Positions 36,438-46,230 are shown, counted from the stretch's first letter. The stretch is DNA of 64,000 nt from Domibacillus sp. PGB-M46 (GCF_022668875.1 NZ_JAKGCR010000012.1:43027-107026), one strand, 5' to 3'. Made by a program: numbers and translations. The notes: generated from the letters alone by a model not told the origin.

Positions 36438-36932
36438 GTGAATCATTCAGCTTTATACCTGGTAACGGATCCAGCAGTTAAACAAATGAATCCGGACCAA
36501 AATGCGTTTATGGAATTTGAGCGGCTTTACTATGTAACGAATCCCATTAATCGCCATGTAAACTTAATTGGAGAAAAAGCCCTTCGAGAACCCTCTGATG
36601 AGCTGAATTTCATTTTCGGTGTTCCAACCATGAAAGATGTTGCAAAATTGGTAAAGCATGATCGTGCGTTTCGTCAGGCTGTAATGGAAGTGAATGATAA
36701 AATAGACAGCGAAGATGAGATAAGAATGGATATGATTGTTCGCTTGGTTAGTATTGACGAGCTGCTAGGATTTTTGGATGGTGCTTCTAAATTATTTTCC
36801 TATATCGGTGATGTATCCGAGCGGTTCATAACCCCCTATCCCAAGCAGATTCTCATACAAGAAGGGCCTTATAAATGGGACGATGAAGGCTGCTATTATA
36901 AAGAAGTCTTGCCCAGTACAACAATAGACTGA
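36438..36932 (+). CDS. hypothetical protein, 164 residues
   Basis: GTG start eight bases after AAGGAG. Soluble, acidic, mostly helical (DVAKLVKHDRAFRQAVMEVN, EDEIRMDMIVRLVSIDELL), ending in an aromatic tail. No signal, membrane segment or motif was recognised. It is monocistronic with a terminator 40 bp downstream. Confidence 0.65.
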   Translation: MNHSALYLVTDPAVKQMNPDQNAFMEFERLYYVTNPINRHVNLIGEKALREPSDELNFIFGVPTMKDVAKLVKHDRAFRQAVMEVNDKIDSEDEIRMDMIVRLVSIDELLGFLDGASKLFSYIGDVSERFITPYPKQILIQEGPYKWDDEGCYYKEVLPSTTID

Positions 36933-36965
36933 GCTCCTCTGCCTGGTTTTACAACGACAATAAAA

Positions 36966-36998
36966 AAGAGCGGCCTCTACTCAAGATTGCCGCTCCCC
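36966..36998 (+). terminator. rho-independent terminator
   Basis: GAGCGGC pairs with GCCGCTC over 13 bases after the gene ending at 36932. The rest of the gap to 37251 shows nothing. Confidence 0.6.
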
Positions 36999-37251
36999 TA
37001 TTCATTAAAACGCAGACATCAGAAATGTAACCATCATGAACAAGTTAATACATATTCGATAAAAAGTTAACGCTTACAAAGAAGAAATAAAATATATATG
37101 ATTAATTTTAAATAAAGTCTCCTACCGACATCTAGTACATTCGAGCCCAATTCAATATACCACCCAAATTCCTGGTATGCTTTATTTCCTTGACTCAAAA
37201 ATGGGAGAAAGCGCTTTAAGGTCTGTCATTTATTTATTATTAGATGGCCCT

Positions 37252-37488
37252 TTACGACCTTTCATTAACCGTTTCAATTATCTTTTCAACTAGTGCATTC
37301 ACATTCTTTGCTTCAATTGTCGTTAACTGAATTCGACAGAATGGAGTCACCCGGCATTCTAAACACCGTTTAAAACAACCAACTGTTTTAGGTTCTACTA
37401 TACCTTGATAATCACGTTGCAAAATATTTATCACTTCTCCAGCTTCGGTTGCTTCAATATTGCGCTTACAAAACTTAGCCACCCGCAT
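37252..37488 (-). CDS. DUF1450-like small cysteine protein
   Basis: 78 residues with KFCKRN at the start and VGCFKRCLECRVTPFCRIQL in the middle. Family members such as YuzB have a C-x4-N start and a GCxxxCxxC core with thioredoxin/ferredoxin-like folds. The usual PFALVNG segment is changed to PFCRIQL, so this is a divergent member. A regular member is at 52097. Possible roles are iron-sulfur or redox chemistry, unproven. Confidence 0.6.
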   Translation of the reverse strand: MRVAKFCKRNIEATEAGEVINILQRDYQGIVEPKTVGCFKRCLECRVTPFCRIQLTTIEAKNVNALVEKIIETVNERS

Positions 37489-37535
37489 TCTTTAACGTCC
37501 TTCCATAATATGCAGCCAAATATTAGCTTTACTTA

Positions 37536-38501
37536 TTACTGATCGTAATGAGTAAATTGAATATCTAAAGTACGCAGATACGTTTGAAGCCCCGCGTCCT
37601 GAATCGGTATAATGTATGCAGCTTCTCCAGATTCATTGTGATGAGAATGCCACAACCCAGGAGGTGTAACGAAAGCCTTTCCTGTCACCCAATCGATGCG
37701 AATAGGATCAATGATTTTCTGAGAATCTGGATCTATCTGATCTCCAACCAATGTGTACGTACCAGGTGCTGCATAAGCAACAAAATCAAGAGCAACTGAT
37801 TTATGGCTGTGAGGAGCTTGATTAGATCCTACTGGAACAATCCCGAACATTGCCCATAATACATGCGTAATTGTTAATGTTTGATCGAAATTTTGATTAT
37901 TCAGCAAGATAGAGATACGGTTTTTCAAATGAGCGTCAGGAGCATTTGCTACCTCATCCAAATGTGCTTTAGCTTGCTCTGCTGTATAAAGTGTTGGCGC
38001 AAAACGGGCTTCTGTTGCTTTTACACCTAGATAATCTAAAAGAGGAGTATCTAAAATATAGTAGATCGTTGTATCTTCCGTTGCAGTATGGATGCTAAGT
38101 GATCCTGATGGAAGTGTTAAAAAATCTCCTTTTTTCCAATTGATCACCTTTCCATTTGTTTCGGTACTGCCAGCGCCAGAAATAATATAATATAACTCAC
38201 TCGTTGCATTTGGCTCTGTTTTAATCAAATCTCCTGCTTTTATGTGTATGAAGTGTGCAAGAAGAGAAGGGCTAGTTGCTGGATAGTTTGTTCCTAATTC
38301 TTTACTTAAATCCAGCATTTCAATTCGAGTTTCTCCAGAATTGTACAGCTCTGGTTCAAATTCTTTAGCGGGAATCGGGCTAATAATTCCGCTGCCGATG
38401 GGATCAGCAGCATTCGTGTACTCGTAAAAACGGGCATCTCCAGTCCAGTTCTCTTTTACGTTCCCAACAGATAATTGACCTGGCTTTGCATTTGTAGTCA
38501 T
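37536..38501 (-). CDS. two-domain cupin protein, possible ring-cleaving dioxygenase
   Basis: 321 residues from ATG at 38501 (AGGAGG upstream). Two cupin barrels are seen: ~90-150 (LLAHFIHIKAGDLIKTEPNA, YYIISGAG, WKKGDFLTLPSG) and ~220-310 (GSNQAPHSHKSVALDFVAYA, FVTPPGLWHSHHNE). The second has the His pattern PHSHK...WHSHHN for iron binding; the first has lost most histidines. This resembles gentisate-type dioxygenases. It is divergent from a LysR regulator, which probably controls it. The substrate is unknown. Confidence 0.75.
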   Translation of the reverse strand: MTTNAKPGQLSVGNVKENWTGDARFYEYTNAADPIGSGIISPIPAKEFEPELYNSGETRIEMLDLSKELGTNYPATSPSLLAHFIHIKAGDLIKTEPNATSELYYIISGAGSTETNGKVINWKKGDFLTLPSGSLSIHTATEDTTIYYILDTPLLDYLGVKATEARFAPTLYTAEQAKAHLDEVANAPDAHLKNRISILLNNQNFDQTLTITHVLWAMFGIVPVGSNQAPHSHKSVALDFVAYAAPGTYTLVGDQIDPDSQKIIDPIRIDWVTGKAFVTPPGLWHSHHNESGEAAYIIPIQDAGLQTYLRTLDIQFTHYDQ

Positions 38502-38621
38502 GTGTAAGCCTCCTGTCATAATTTATACAGTTAGTTTATCTTGTGAAGAGATGCGAGTAAATTATATAATTCATATAACTATTATATGTTTTTTAAATAA
38601 CTGAATATTAGGTGACGGAAA

Positions 38622-39485
38622 ATGGAACTTAGACAGCTGGAATACTTTATGGCTGTAGCTGAAGAACTTAACTTTAGCCGTGCGGCGAAACGTCTTCGAA
38701 TTACGCAGCCCCCATTAAGCTTACAAATTCAGAATTTAGAGAAAGAGTTAGAAGTTATTCTTTTTTACCGTAATAATCGGCATGTGGAATTAACGGAAGC
38801 AGGAAAAGCATTTTATAAGGATATTTCGAAACTATTCGATCACCTTCAATGTGCTGTCGAGAATGCGCAACGCAGCCACGAAGGAAAGCTCGGAAACCTT
38901 CGAGTAGGTTTTGTTGGTTCAGCAACCTATGATATTCTTCCTTCTGTTCTGAGAGAATTTCGTTGTCTATTTCCGGATGTTCAAGTACACCTTCATGAAC
39001 TATCGACCCCGCTGCAAGTGGAAGCATTGCGTCAAAACGAAATTGATATAGGCGTTTTAAGACCACCTGTGCTGGATCATTCTTTATGTACTGAAATTGT
39101 GTCCATTGCTCCTTGTCTACTGGCTGTTCCAAAACAGCATCCATTACTAAAAAAACAAAATGTTTCTCTTACAGATCTTAAGCCTTATCCATTTGTGATG
39201 TTATCGCCAAAAACGTGGGCAGGTCTGTATAATGAAATTTTGGGTTTATGTAACCCTATTATTCAGCAAGAAGCTCTCGAGTTCCAAACCGTTATTGGAT
39301 TGGTTGCTGCTGGAATGGGAATAGCAGTCGTCCCTCAATCAGCTACAAATCTTCATACTCAAGAAGTGGTCTACAAAGATATAAACAATCAGTTACCCCT
39401 TGCTTCCATGGGGGTTTCTTATCGACGAAACGATCAGTCTCCTCTTGTTAGGGCTTTTGTCAATATAGCACAGGAAAAGGGCTAA
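38622..39485 (+). CDS. LysR family transcriptional regulator
   Basis: 287 residues, full length. The N-terminal HTH is classic: MELRQLEYFMAVAEELNFSR, then AAKRLRITQPPLSLQIQNLE. A periplasmic-binding-like effector domain follows (~90-285). It is divergent from the cupin gene across a 120-bp promoter region, which is the usual arrangement for autoregulated activators of a catabolic gene. The effector is unknown. Confidence 0.9.
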   Translation: MELRQLEYFMAVAEELNFSRAAKRLRITQPPLSLQIQNLEKELEVILFYRNNRHVELTEAGKAFYKDISKLFDHLQCAVENAQRSHEGKLGNLRVGFVGSATYDILPSVLREFRCLFPDVQVHLHELSTPLQVEALRQNEIDIGVLRPPVLDHSLCTEIVSIAPCLLAVPKQHPLLKKQNVSLTDLKPYPFVMLSPKTWAGLYNEILGLCNPIIQQEALEFQTVIGLVAAGMGIAVVPQSATNLHTQEVVYKDINNQLPLASMGVSYRRNDQSPLVRAFVNIAQEKG

Positions 39486-39603
39486 TATAAAATCAATTAG
39501 TAATGAGCCTCTCCACCTAAACCGAAGATTTTGATGAAGAGGTTCACCCTGCCTGTGCTAGTTTAAAGACAATTGTTTACCATTACGCTAACTTATTTCT
39601 ACA

Positions 39604-39628
39604 ATAAAAAGAGCCGCCCGTAGGCAGC
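39604..39628 (-). terminator. terminator of the aldolase gene
   Basis: GCTGCC-TACG-GGCGGC followed by TCTTTTTATT on the minus strand. Confidence 0.75.
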
Positions 39629-39666
39629 TATAAATTAGCAATTACGAATACAATTAACCATCCAAT

Positions 39667-40626
39667 CTACTTCATAACTGTAGCAAAAGTAGCTTCGGGT
39701 CTTGCTACCTTTTCATAAAAATCTACAAATCTATCCCGGTCTGCACTATCCCGGTAAGCCATAGCCACACGCGGATGCTCATTGAGCACACCTGAGATCA
39801 TATAAGGGATAATATAGCCCCATTCCCAATTTTGACGCATATCCAGCATGTGCTTTTCAATGACGTGAAGAATCGGCTTAAGCTCATAGCTTGGTTTCGG
39901 AATGTGGCTGACGAGAAGCTCTGTGTTACAATTGCCGGCTGCACGTCCCATGCCGTAAACAGATGAATCAAGGAACGTAACTCCATTTTGAAACGCAGTT
40001 AAGGTATTGGCGAATGCCAGCTGCATGTTATTATGCGTGTGGACGCCAAGCTGTTTGTTGGGAATCATGGATTGAAACTTTTTCACCTGATGCTCGATAT
40101 CCGCCGGTTCCAAACTGCCAAAAGAATCTACAATATATACCACATCCACCGGACTTTCTTTCACCATTTCAAATGCTTCAAAAAGTTGATGTTCAGGTGC
40201 ACTTGATAAAGCCATGATGTTGAGCGAAGTCTCATAACCTAAATCATGAAATATTTGTACAAGTTCTAAGCCTTTATTTACTTCACGGATGTAACATGCC
40301 ACCCGAATCATATCCAAAACACTTTGATCCCGGGGTAGAATGTCATTTGGATCTACCCGGCCAATGTCCACCAAGGCAGACAACTTTGTAAACTTTTTCT
40401 CAGGAATAACTTCTTTTAAAAAGTTATCGTCGAGAAATCTCCATGGATTGGGTTCAGACACATTCAGAAGCTTAGCAGAATTTTTGTATCCAATCTCCAT
40501 ATACTCAACGCCGGCTGCACTTAAACTATCATACAAGTCTTGAACAAATTCAACACTGAAATCCCAATTGTTGACTAAGCCCCCATCACGAATAGTACAA
40601 TCTAAAATTTTGCTGTGATCATTCAT
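39667..40626 (-). CDS. HMGL-like aldolase, 4-hydroxy-2-oxovalerate aldolase type
   Basis: 319 residues, ATG after AAAAGGAG. DRE-TIM metalloenzyme signature ILDCTIRDGG at the start, metal-binding HTHNN near residue 195, and VYGMGRAAGNCNTELL. It would cleave or form a C-C bond next to a 2-oxo acid using a divalent metal. Such proteins occur with acetaldehyde dehydrogenase in meta-cleavage pathways, but no such partner is here; many Bacillus genomes carry this stand-alone version. It follows yitT (100 bp), so the two may be co-transcribed. Confidence 0.8.
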   Translation of the reverse strand: MNDHSKILDCTIRDGGLVNNWDFSVEFVQDLYDSLSAAGVEYMEIGYKNSAKLLNVSEPNPWRFLDDNFLKEVIPEKKFTKLSALVDIGRVDPNDILPRDQSVLDMIRVACYIREVNKGLELVQIFHDLGYETSLNIMALSSAPEHQLFEAFEMVKESPVDVVYIVDSFGSLEPADIEHQVKKFQSMIPNKQLGVHTHNNMQLAFANTLTAFQNGVTFLDSSVYGMGRAAGNCNTELLVSHIPKPSYELKPILHVIEKHMLDMRQNWEWGYIIPYMISGVLNEHPRVAMAYRDSADRDRFVDFYEKVARPEATFATVMK

Positions 40627-40725
40627 AATATCAACTTCTCCTTTTGTTTGTGGTTGTGAGTCACCTTATTGTTAAACATTTATGTTTTGTATTATGATTC
40701 TTTAAAAAGCATTACATTTGGGTTT

Positions 40726-41619
40726 TCAATGGTGAATATTCAAAGCTGGACTTGAAGTAACTGCCTTTTTGCCTTCGGGAACCGGGAAAAACGGAGTAAA
40801 CCCTTCACCAAATACCTCAGTTGCCTCACACAAGATGATAAAAGCATGAGGATCAATTTCTTGTACAGAAGATCTTAGGTCTTTTACTTTTGATTGCTCA
40901 AGGACAATCATCATAATGACTCGTTCATTACCGCTGTACCCCCCTGCCCCTGATACTTTTGTTAACCCTCTCCCCAGTTTGTAAAGAACCCAATTAGCTA
41001 TCCTTTTTTCATAATTTTCAGAAGATATAACGTAGACTATGTTTGACCTTGTGTTTTTCCCTTGAATAATGTCCATCGTCTTTCGAGTTACAAATGCTCC
41101 AGCCAGAGCATACAATGCTTTTTCGGGAGAAAAAATAAGCCCTCCTGCTATCATAACGGCTGCATCCATATACATAATTGAAGTACTATGTTTAGCAGCC
41201 TTTATTTTATGTAGACTTTGAGCAATTAACGTAAAACCGCCGGTATTCCCCCCTGCTCGAAAAACCAGCCCCAAGCCGGCTCCTACTCCTAGACCGCCGC
41301 AGATAGAAGCCAATAGCGGATCGTTTGTAAGCGGAGGTAAGTCGTTTGTAAGGTAAACAAAAAACGGAATCAATAGAGATCCAATCACCGATTTTAAAAT
41401 AGAATGCACGCCTAAAAAGTAACAACAAACAACTAATAAAAACAAGGTGGTCACCCATAAAATGATAGCTGAAGGAGCATTAAATATAGAACTAAGAACA
41501 AGAGAGGCTCCTGTTAAACCACCAGAAGCTATTTGATTTGGCCCCTGCAGTAATGTGAAAGATAAGGCAATAATAAACGTGCCTGCTAACATAGAGATAT
41601 AGTGCTTTATCTGATTCAT
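40726..41619 (-). CDS. YitT family membrane protein, second member
   Basis: 297 residues, ATG after AAGGAAGGAG. Membrane helices at ~10-180 with LLQGPNQIASGGLTGASLVL and GAGLGLVFRAGGNTGGFTLI; the C-terminal DUF2179 part has YKLGRGLTKVSGAGGYSG and VFGEGFTPF. Only distantly similar to the copy at 21977. Its placement between an aldolase and the phenylalanine dehydrogenase gene hints at transport of an amino acid or oxo acid, but this is context only. Confidence 0.85.
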   Translation of the reverse strand: MNQIKHYISMLAGTFIIALSFTLLQGPNQIASGGLTGASLVLSSIFNAPSAIILWVTTLFLLVVCCYFLGVHSILKSVIGSLLIPFFVYLTNDLPPLTNDPLLASICGGLGVGAGLGLVFRAGGNTGGFTLIAQSLHKIKAAKHSTSIMYMDAAVMIAGGLIFSPEKALYALAGAFVTRKTMDIIQGKNTRSNIVYVISSENYEKRIANWVLYKLGRGLTKVSGAGGYSGNERVIMMIVLEQSKVKDLRSSVQEIDPHAFIILCEATEVFGEGFTPFFPVPEGKKAVTSSPALNIHH

Positions 41620-41780
41620 AATGCAGCTCCTTCCTTTTAAGAGATTATATTTTTAAATTGGTTTTCATGCAAAGACTCCAATCAACGCTTTGCTGTTTTC
41701 TCGCTTTTACGCTTTTACTCACTAAATTACAAAAGTTTATTAATAGAAAAGATACAAAAAAATATCTCCAAAAGCACACA

Positions 41781-41880
41781 TGCTTTATTGCGTTAAAATC
41801 ATGATGCTGTAAAGAGTATTCGCGTTAAAACAAGCGTTTGCTTGATAAATTTTTATGTATTATGATTTGAACCACCACAC
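41781..41880 (+). promoter_or_regulatory. promoter module of the phenylalanine dehydrogenase gene, shared with the HPPD gene
   Basis: About 79 of 100 bases match 52424-52523 without gaps. Promoter: TTGCTT (41838-41843), 17 bp, TATGAT (41861-41866). Upstream, GCGTTAAAA occurs twice (near 41790 and 41822), the second inside a ten-base block identical in both modules. This is the probable binding site of a common activator or repressor responding to phenylalanine or tyrosine. Confidence 0.75.
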
Positions 41881-42056
41881 CTATAAAGACGAAAAATTCT
41901 AATAATTTTACGTACAAGAAGGTAAACATGAATTAAGCGAAAGACTTGTTCCTTGTAAGTATCATTAATAAAAATTTGATACAATTTGTCGCGTTCTCAA
42001 GCGAGCACTAAAAAGAAATTCTGTGACAATTAAAAACTTGAAGGGAAAGTGAAATA

Positions 42057-43214
42057 ATGAAAACTATGCTGCCCCAAAATGATCAAGATCTAAAGGTTTC
42101 TATAATGACGGATCTGTTCGAAAAGATGCAGGAACATGAGCAGGTCGTGTTTTGTAATGACCCAGAAACCGGACTAAGGGCCATCATCGCTATTCATAAC
42201 ACTACAGCGGGCCCAGCTCTCGGAGGAACTAGAATGCGAAATTATGAAACGGTTGAAGAAGCATTGGAGGATGCCTTGCGGCTGTCTAAAGGCATGACAT
42301 ATAAATGTGCTGCTGCTGATCTAGACTTTGGCGGCGGAAAAGCAGTGATAATTGGAGACCCTGCCAAAGACAAAACACCAGAGTTGTTTCGAGCATATGG
42401 ACAATTTATTGAATCATTAAATGGAAGATTCTATACAGGAACGGATATGGGTACTGTACTAGAAGATTTTGTACACGCTTCCAAAGAAACACGCTGTATT
42501 GCTGGTTTGCCAGAAGAATATGGGGGTGGGGGTGAAACTTCTATTCCGACGGCACTTGGCGTTCTTTATAGTATAAAAGCTGCTGCAAGCTATTTATGGA
42601 ACAGCGAAGATCTATCTGGAAAAGTTTTTTCTATTCAAGGTTTAGGGAAAGTTGGGTTTAAAGTAGCTGAACATTTGCTGAATGAGGGAGCAGATTTATA
42701 TGTAACAGATGTAAGTTCGGATGCTATAGACCAAATTAGAAAAGCTGCTGAAAAAACGGATCGAAAAGTTATTGCTGTAGAAGGCAATGAGATTTATGGA
42801 GTTGAGGCGGATCTGTTTGTTCCTTGTGCTATAGGAGGAATTATTAACTATTCGACTATTGATCAGCTCAAGGTTAAAGCAATTGTAGGAGCTGCAAATA
42901 ACCAGCTTCTGAGCGAAGACTGTGCTGAGCTTTTGAGAGAAAAGGGAATCCTATACGCACCAGATTATATTGTAAACAGTGGCGGGGTCATTCAAGTGAC
43001 CGATGAATTATACGGCCCTAACAAAGAAAGAGTCCTTCAAAAAACGAAAACGATTTATCATACACTATTAGATGTTCTTCATAAAGCAGAATCACACAAT
43101 ATTACAACTGTGGAGGCCGCAAATCTGCTTTGTGAAAGTCGAATTGGATTTAGAAAAAACAGAAATAGCTTTTTCTCACCATTAAAACGCCCGAAGTGGG
43201 TAATTGGTTCTTAA
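42057..43214 (+). CDS. phenylalanine dehydrogenase (Glu/Leu/Phe/Val dehydrogenase family)
   Basis: 385 residues. Oxidative deamination of phenylalanine to phenylpyruvate with NAD. The catalytic lysines are Lys83 ([11 protein letters not shown]) and Lys95 ([11 protein letters not shown]), spaced 12 as in the family. [11 protein letters not shown] is the NAD-binding loop. The stretches [20 protein letters not shown] and [20 protein letters not shown], the GGGGE loop and the end [12 protein letters not shown] match Bacillus badius-type phenylalanine dehydrogenase better than leucine dehydrogenase. The shared promoter with HPPD supports an aromatic substrate. Confidence 0.85.
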   Translation: MKTMLPQNDQDLKVSIMTDLFEKMQEHEQVVFCNDPETGLRAIIAIHNTTAGPALGGTRMRNYETVEEALEDALRLSKGMTYKCAAADLDFGGGKAVIIGDPAKDKTPELFRAYGQFIESLNGRFYTGTDMGTVLEDFVHASKETRCIAGLPEEYGGGGETSIPTALGVLYSIKAAASYLWNSEDLSGKVFSIQGLGKVGFKVAEHLLNEGADLYVTDVSSDAIDQIRKAAEKTDRKVIAVEGNEIYGVEADLFVPCAIGGIINYSTIDQLKVKAIVGAANNQLLSEDCAELLREKGILYAPDYIVNSGGVIQVTDELYGPNKERVLQKTKTIYHTLLDVLHKAESHNITTVEAANLLCESRIGFRKNRNSFFSPLKRPKWVIGS

Positions 43215-43350
43215 AAAAGCAGGGAGAAAATATTACTTTAAAGAAGACTTATATCAATAGATTGGTTGACTGCAGGCTCCCTGCTCCCCTTCGTTTTTTT
43301 TAACAAGCATTATACCAATCGCTTTGTATTTATTAAATTTTGATACAAAA

Positions 43351-43384
43351 AAGGTGCACTTACTCGTTGAAGTAAGTGCACCTT
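43351..43384. terminator. hairpin between convergent genes
   Basis: AAGGTGCACTTACT pairs perfectly with AGTAAGTGCACCTT. A T6 run on the minus side makes it the terminator of the YerC-like genes. Confidence 0.85.
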
Positions 43385-43464
43385 AAATACTTTAGCTTTT
43401 TCAAAACAATATTTAGCTTTGAAAGAAATGAAGCCGCACCATAAATTAACTGTAATCAGACGTG

Positions 43465-43770
43465 TTAATTTATACTTCTCTCTTTTTCTGGCAGCCGCTC
43501 TAAAACCTCGCGTAAACAGCTTTGCTCTCTTTGCAGACTTTTTTTCATACGAAATATTAAGTTTGATCTAGCATTGGTTTCTAAATTAATCATTTCATAT
43601 GTTTCTCCGTTCATAATTCTTCCTGCTACATGAAACCTCTGTGTAAAAGCTTCTAATTCTTTTAGCGTACATAAATCATCAAAAAAATCAGCGCATTCTT
43701 CCATTGTATTTAATGAAAGAATAGCTTTAAAAAGTTGTTCTTTTGCTGCTTGCCTTTTCTTTTCATCCAT
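43465..43770 (-). CDS. YerC/TrpR-like regulator, divergent copy
   Basis: 101 residues, ATG after GGGAG. It shares SLNTMEECADFFDDLCTLKE and AFTQRFHVAGRIMNGETYEM with YerC proteins, which have a TrpR-type HTH. In the recognition region the family pattern (TxASxxTISRxKR) is replaced by LETNARSNLIFRMKKSL, so DNA binding may differ. It lies 140 bp downstream of a more regular paralog, and both are convergent with the phenylalanine dehydrogenase gene. Confidence 0.75.
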   Translation of the reverse strand: MDEKKRQAAKEQLFKAILSLNTMEECADFFDDLCTLKELEAFTQRFHVAGRIMNGETYEMINLETNARSNLIFRMKKSLQREQSCLREVLERLPEKERSIN

Positions 43771-43909
43771 ATTTATTCTCCCGAAGTATATGAAATTTTT
43801 TATAGTTAAAGGGAAGCTTCTCTTTGCCCTGGAAGCTCCCTATGTTTGTCCAAATTACTTTAAATGTTGGCTTAAGAAGGCTGGTAATGCATCCACCCGG
43901 CCAGTTACA

Positions 43910-44212
43910 TTACCTTTTTTCGTAAGGCTCTATGCGATCTAAGGCGATCCGATACCCATCGTTTCCATAATCCATTAATTTTTTAATTCTGGAAATAGTA
44001 CCTGAAGCAGCTTTGGTTTCCGTCTGGATAAAGTCATAAGTACATCCTTCTTGAAGCAGCCTTGCAACTTCCAGCCTTTGTGTAAAGGCAGCCAGCTCAT
44101 TCATTGTACATAAATCATCAAAAAAGGCACTGCATTCTTCTTTTGTCTGTAAAGAAAGAATGGCATTAAACAATTGCTGTACGTTTTTTTCAGGCAATTT
44201 CTTTATATACAT
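43910..44212 (-). CDS. YerC/TrpR-like regulator
   Basis: 100 residues, ATG after AAAGGAG. NAILSLQTKEECSAFFDDLC, QRLEVARLLQEGCTYDFIQT and ASGTISRIKKLMDYGNDGYR match the YerC/YecD family of TrpR-like HTH proteins, including the recognition helix. TrpR itself senses tryptophan; YerC ligands are not well established. Next to aromatic amino acid catabolism, a regulator sensing an aromatic amino acid is a reasonable guess for the shared promoter module, but not shown. Confidence 0.85.
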   Translation of the reverse strand: MYIKKLPEKNVQQLFNAILSLQTKEECSAFFDDLCTMNELAAFTQRLEVARLLQEGCTYDFIQTETKAASGTISRIKKLMDYGNDGYRIALDRIEPYEKR

Positions 44213-44324
44213 AGCGTATCTCCTTTAACGTCTAATACACCAATTTAACTAATATGCTGCACACTTCGGTTACTCAATGGCTCTATTCACAGCAAGCATA
44301 GATTAACTTTTAAACATTTGGTCA

Positions 44325-45509
44325 CTATTGATTAATATTAGGTGTGGCTCTATCTGTCTTTTCCAGAGCTGCACCCTTTTGAGTATTTATAGAACCGATC
44401 ATAATAAGGGTGCCGCATAAATAAAATACACCCGACATACCTAATGAACTGGAGATTGTTCCTAACGATAAAGGCCCAATAATTTGTGTTAATTTGTTAA
44501 ACATGAGCCGTAAGCCAAGCCCCTCGGCCATTCTTTCGTTCGGCAAAGCTTCTATGGTCATAAAAATAGACAGCGGCTGTCCAATCCCTGTAAAAAAGCC
44601 AAGGATAAAAGATAAAATGCTAAGCCACATTACATTGTCGGTTAAAGGATTGAACAAGTAAATTAAACCTGAAATGATAATGGATACTGTCACAACTAGA
44701 TTTCTGTTAAAAAGGCGGGAAAGCCATGGCAAAATCTTATGAATTAATATACCTGCACCTGCATTTAAGGCGATAATGACCCCGATAGCAGCGTTTGAAA
44801 TTCCTTTATCCGCGGCAAGCAGCGGAAAGAAAGCTGTATATGTTTCACGCGCAAGTAAAATCACGGAACTTACCACAATTGCTTTACGCAAATTAGATAT
44901 ACGCACCAAACCGAAAGAGTTTTCCCTTTGCCTCTTCGGTTTATCTAAATATGATTTTTCTTTTTTGAACAAAAAAGAAATCGGCAATAAAAGAAAGAGA
45001 ATAGCACCCAGCAAAAGAAAAGCATAGGTATAGCTGTAAATATCCGATAGAAAGCCTCCAATTAAAGGTCCTATAAAGCTCCCAAATGCAATTCCAATAC
45101 TTAGCAAGGTAATGTAATATTCACGCAGCTTTCTTTTTAAAAACTGACCTGCGTATGCCTGAATAGCGAGAACAAATATTAATTGCGAAAGGCCCGAAAA
45201 TACTTGGGAGACGTATAAGCCTAAAATATTGGTAAACATAGCGAGCAGGATCATAGAGACACTTCCAAAGAGAATGCTGACAGCCAGCGGAATTTTTATC
45301 CCGATCCGATCTATAATTTTTCCTGACTTAATAGATAAAAACAGCGGCAAAAAAGAGAATAACGCTACGATAACACCGATTTCAGCATAGCTGGCACCTA
45401 GATCACTTGCATACAGGGGAACAAGAGGACGGCTCCCTGCGATGCTGCTCATAAATATACTGGTACAGACAAAAACGAGATATTGGTCAGGCCTTTTTCG
45501 CTTCTTCAT
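44325..45509 (-). CDS. MFS transporter
   Basis: 394 residues, ATG after AAAGG. Twelve membrane helices. The family motif between helices 2 and 3 reads SIKSGKIIDRIGIKIPL; helix 5 has GIAFGSFIGPLIGG. It resembles drug/metabolite efflux-type (MdtG/YfkF-like) transporters. The substrate is unknown. Its 110-bp distance to the YerC gene allows co-transcription. Confidence 0.85.
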   Translation of the reverse strand: MKKRKRPDQYLVFVCTSIFMSSIAGSRPLVPLYASDLGASYAEIGVIVALFSFLPLFLSIKSGKIIDRIGIKIPLAVSILFGSVSMILLAMFTNILGLYVSQVFSGLSQLIFVLAIQAYAGQFLKRKLREYYITLLSIGIAFGSFIGPLIGGFLSDIYSYTYAFLLLGAILFLLLPISFLFKKEKSYLDKPKRQRENSFGLVRISNLRKAIVVSSVILLARETYTAFFPLLAADKGISNAAIGVIIALNAGAGILIHKILPWLSRLFNRNLVVTVSIIISGLIYLFNPLTDNVMWLSILSFILGFFTGIGQPLSIFMTIEALPNERMAEGLGLRLMFNKLTQIIGPLSLGTISSSLGMSGVFYLCGTLIMIGSINTQKGAALEKTDRATPNINQ

Positions 45510-45542
45510 CTCATCTACCTTTCAAAACAATTTATAAAAAAT

Positions 45543-45575
45543 AAGCAGACTCGTCTTAAATGGGACGGTCTGCTT
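45543..45575 (-). terminator. terminator of the gamma-carbonic-anhydrase-like gene
   Basis: AAGCAGAC-CGTCC pairs with GACG-GTCTGCTT. On the minus strand it is followed by ATTTTTTAT. Confidence 0.75.
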
Positions 45576-45601
45576 GCTAACTGTTTCTACAAAGGCAGAA
45601 G

Positions 45602-46138
45602 TTATTTAAGAACATTTTCTTTTTCGATGATGTTCTCTTCTTTATACCTTATCCCATTTTTTACGTAATAAAGAGCTCCTTCTTTAGCACGTTCAATATT
45701 TTCTGGTGTCAGTTTTCGAATTACCTTGGCGGGAACTCCAGCAGCTAAAACGCCAGGTTCAATCACTTTTCCTTCCGGAACAAGTGCACCCGCTGCGATT
45801 AAAGCTCCTTCTCCAATGACAGCTCCATTTAAAATGGTTGCACCCATGCCAATCAGTGCGCCATCTTCCACTGTACATCCATGTAAAACCACGTTATGCC
45901 CTATGGTTACATGTTCACCTACATTAATCGGGTAGCCTGGATCAACGTGGACAATAGCTCCATCTTGAATATTGGATCCTTTTCCAATCGTAATTTTCTC
46001 ATTATCTCCTCTTAACACAGCATTGAACCATACGGATGTTTCCTCCTGAAGTTCTATGTTTCCGATTAACTGAGCTCCCGGAGCTATATATGCACTTGGA
46101 TGTATATTTGGATAGTGTCCTTTAAACTTATGCAGCAT
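45602..46138 (-). CDS. gamma-carbonic-anhydrase/PaaY-like left-handed beta-helix protein
   Basis: 178 residues, ATG eight bases after GGGAGG. Hexapeptide repeats run from ~10 to 140 (SVWFNAVLRGDNEKITIGKG, GHNVVLHGCTVEDGALIGMG). The metal-binding histidines appear in IVHVDPG, TIGHNVVLHG. Members include gamma-carbonic anhydrases and PaaY, a thioesterase helper in phenylacetate catabolism. The upstream transporter and small zinc-protein genes run in the same direction. The exact activity is uncertain. Confidence 0.8.
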   Translation of the reverse strand: MLHKFKGHYPNIHPSAYIAPGAQLIGNIELQEETSVWFNAVLRGDNEKITIGKGSNIQDGAIVHVDPGYPINVGEHVTIGHNVVLHGCTVEDGALIGMGATILNGAVIGEGALIAAGALVPEGKVIEPGVLAAGVPAKVIRKLTPENIERAKEGALYYVKNGIRYKEENIIEKENVLK

Positions 46139-46230
46139 TCTTCATGCCTCCCTTTTGAACGAATAACGATTTCTCCATAAAACAAAATTTCCAGAGGAAC
46201 CATTATTCTAAAATTTTCTCTTAAAACTTT

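Noticed and set aside
42057..43214. Leucine dehydrogenase as the identity of this enzyme
   Set aside because: Sequence blocks, the C-terminal ending and the promoter shared with HPPD fit phenylalanine dehydrogenase better, though an assay would be needed to exclude broad specificity.
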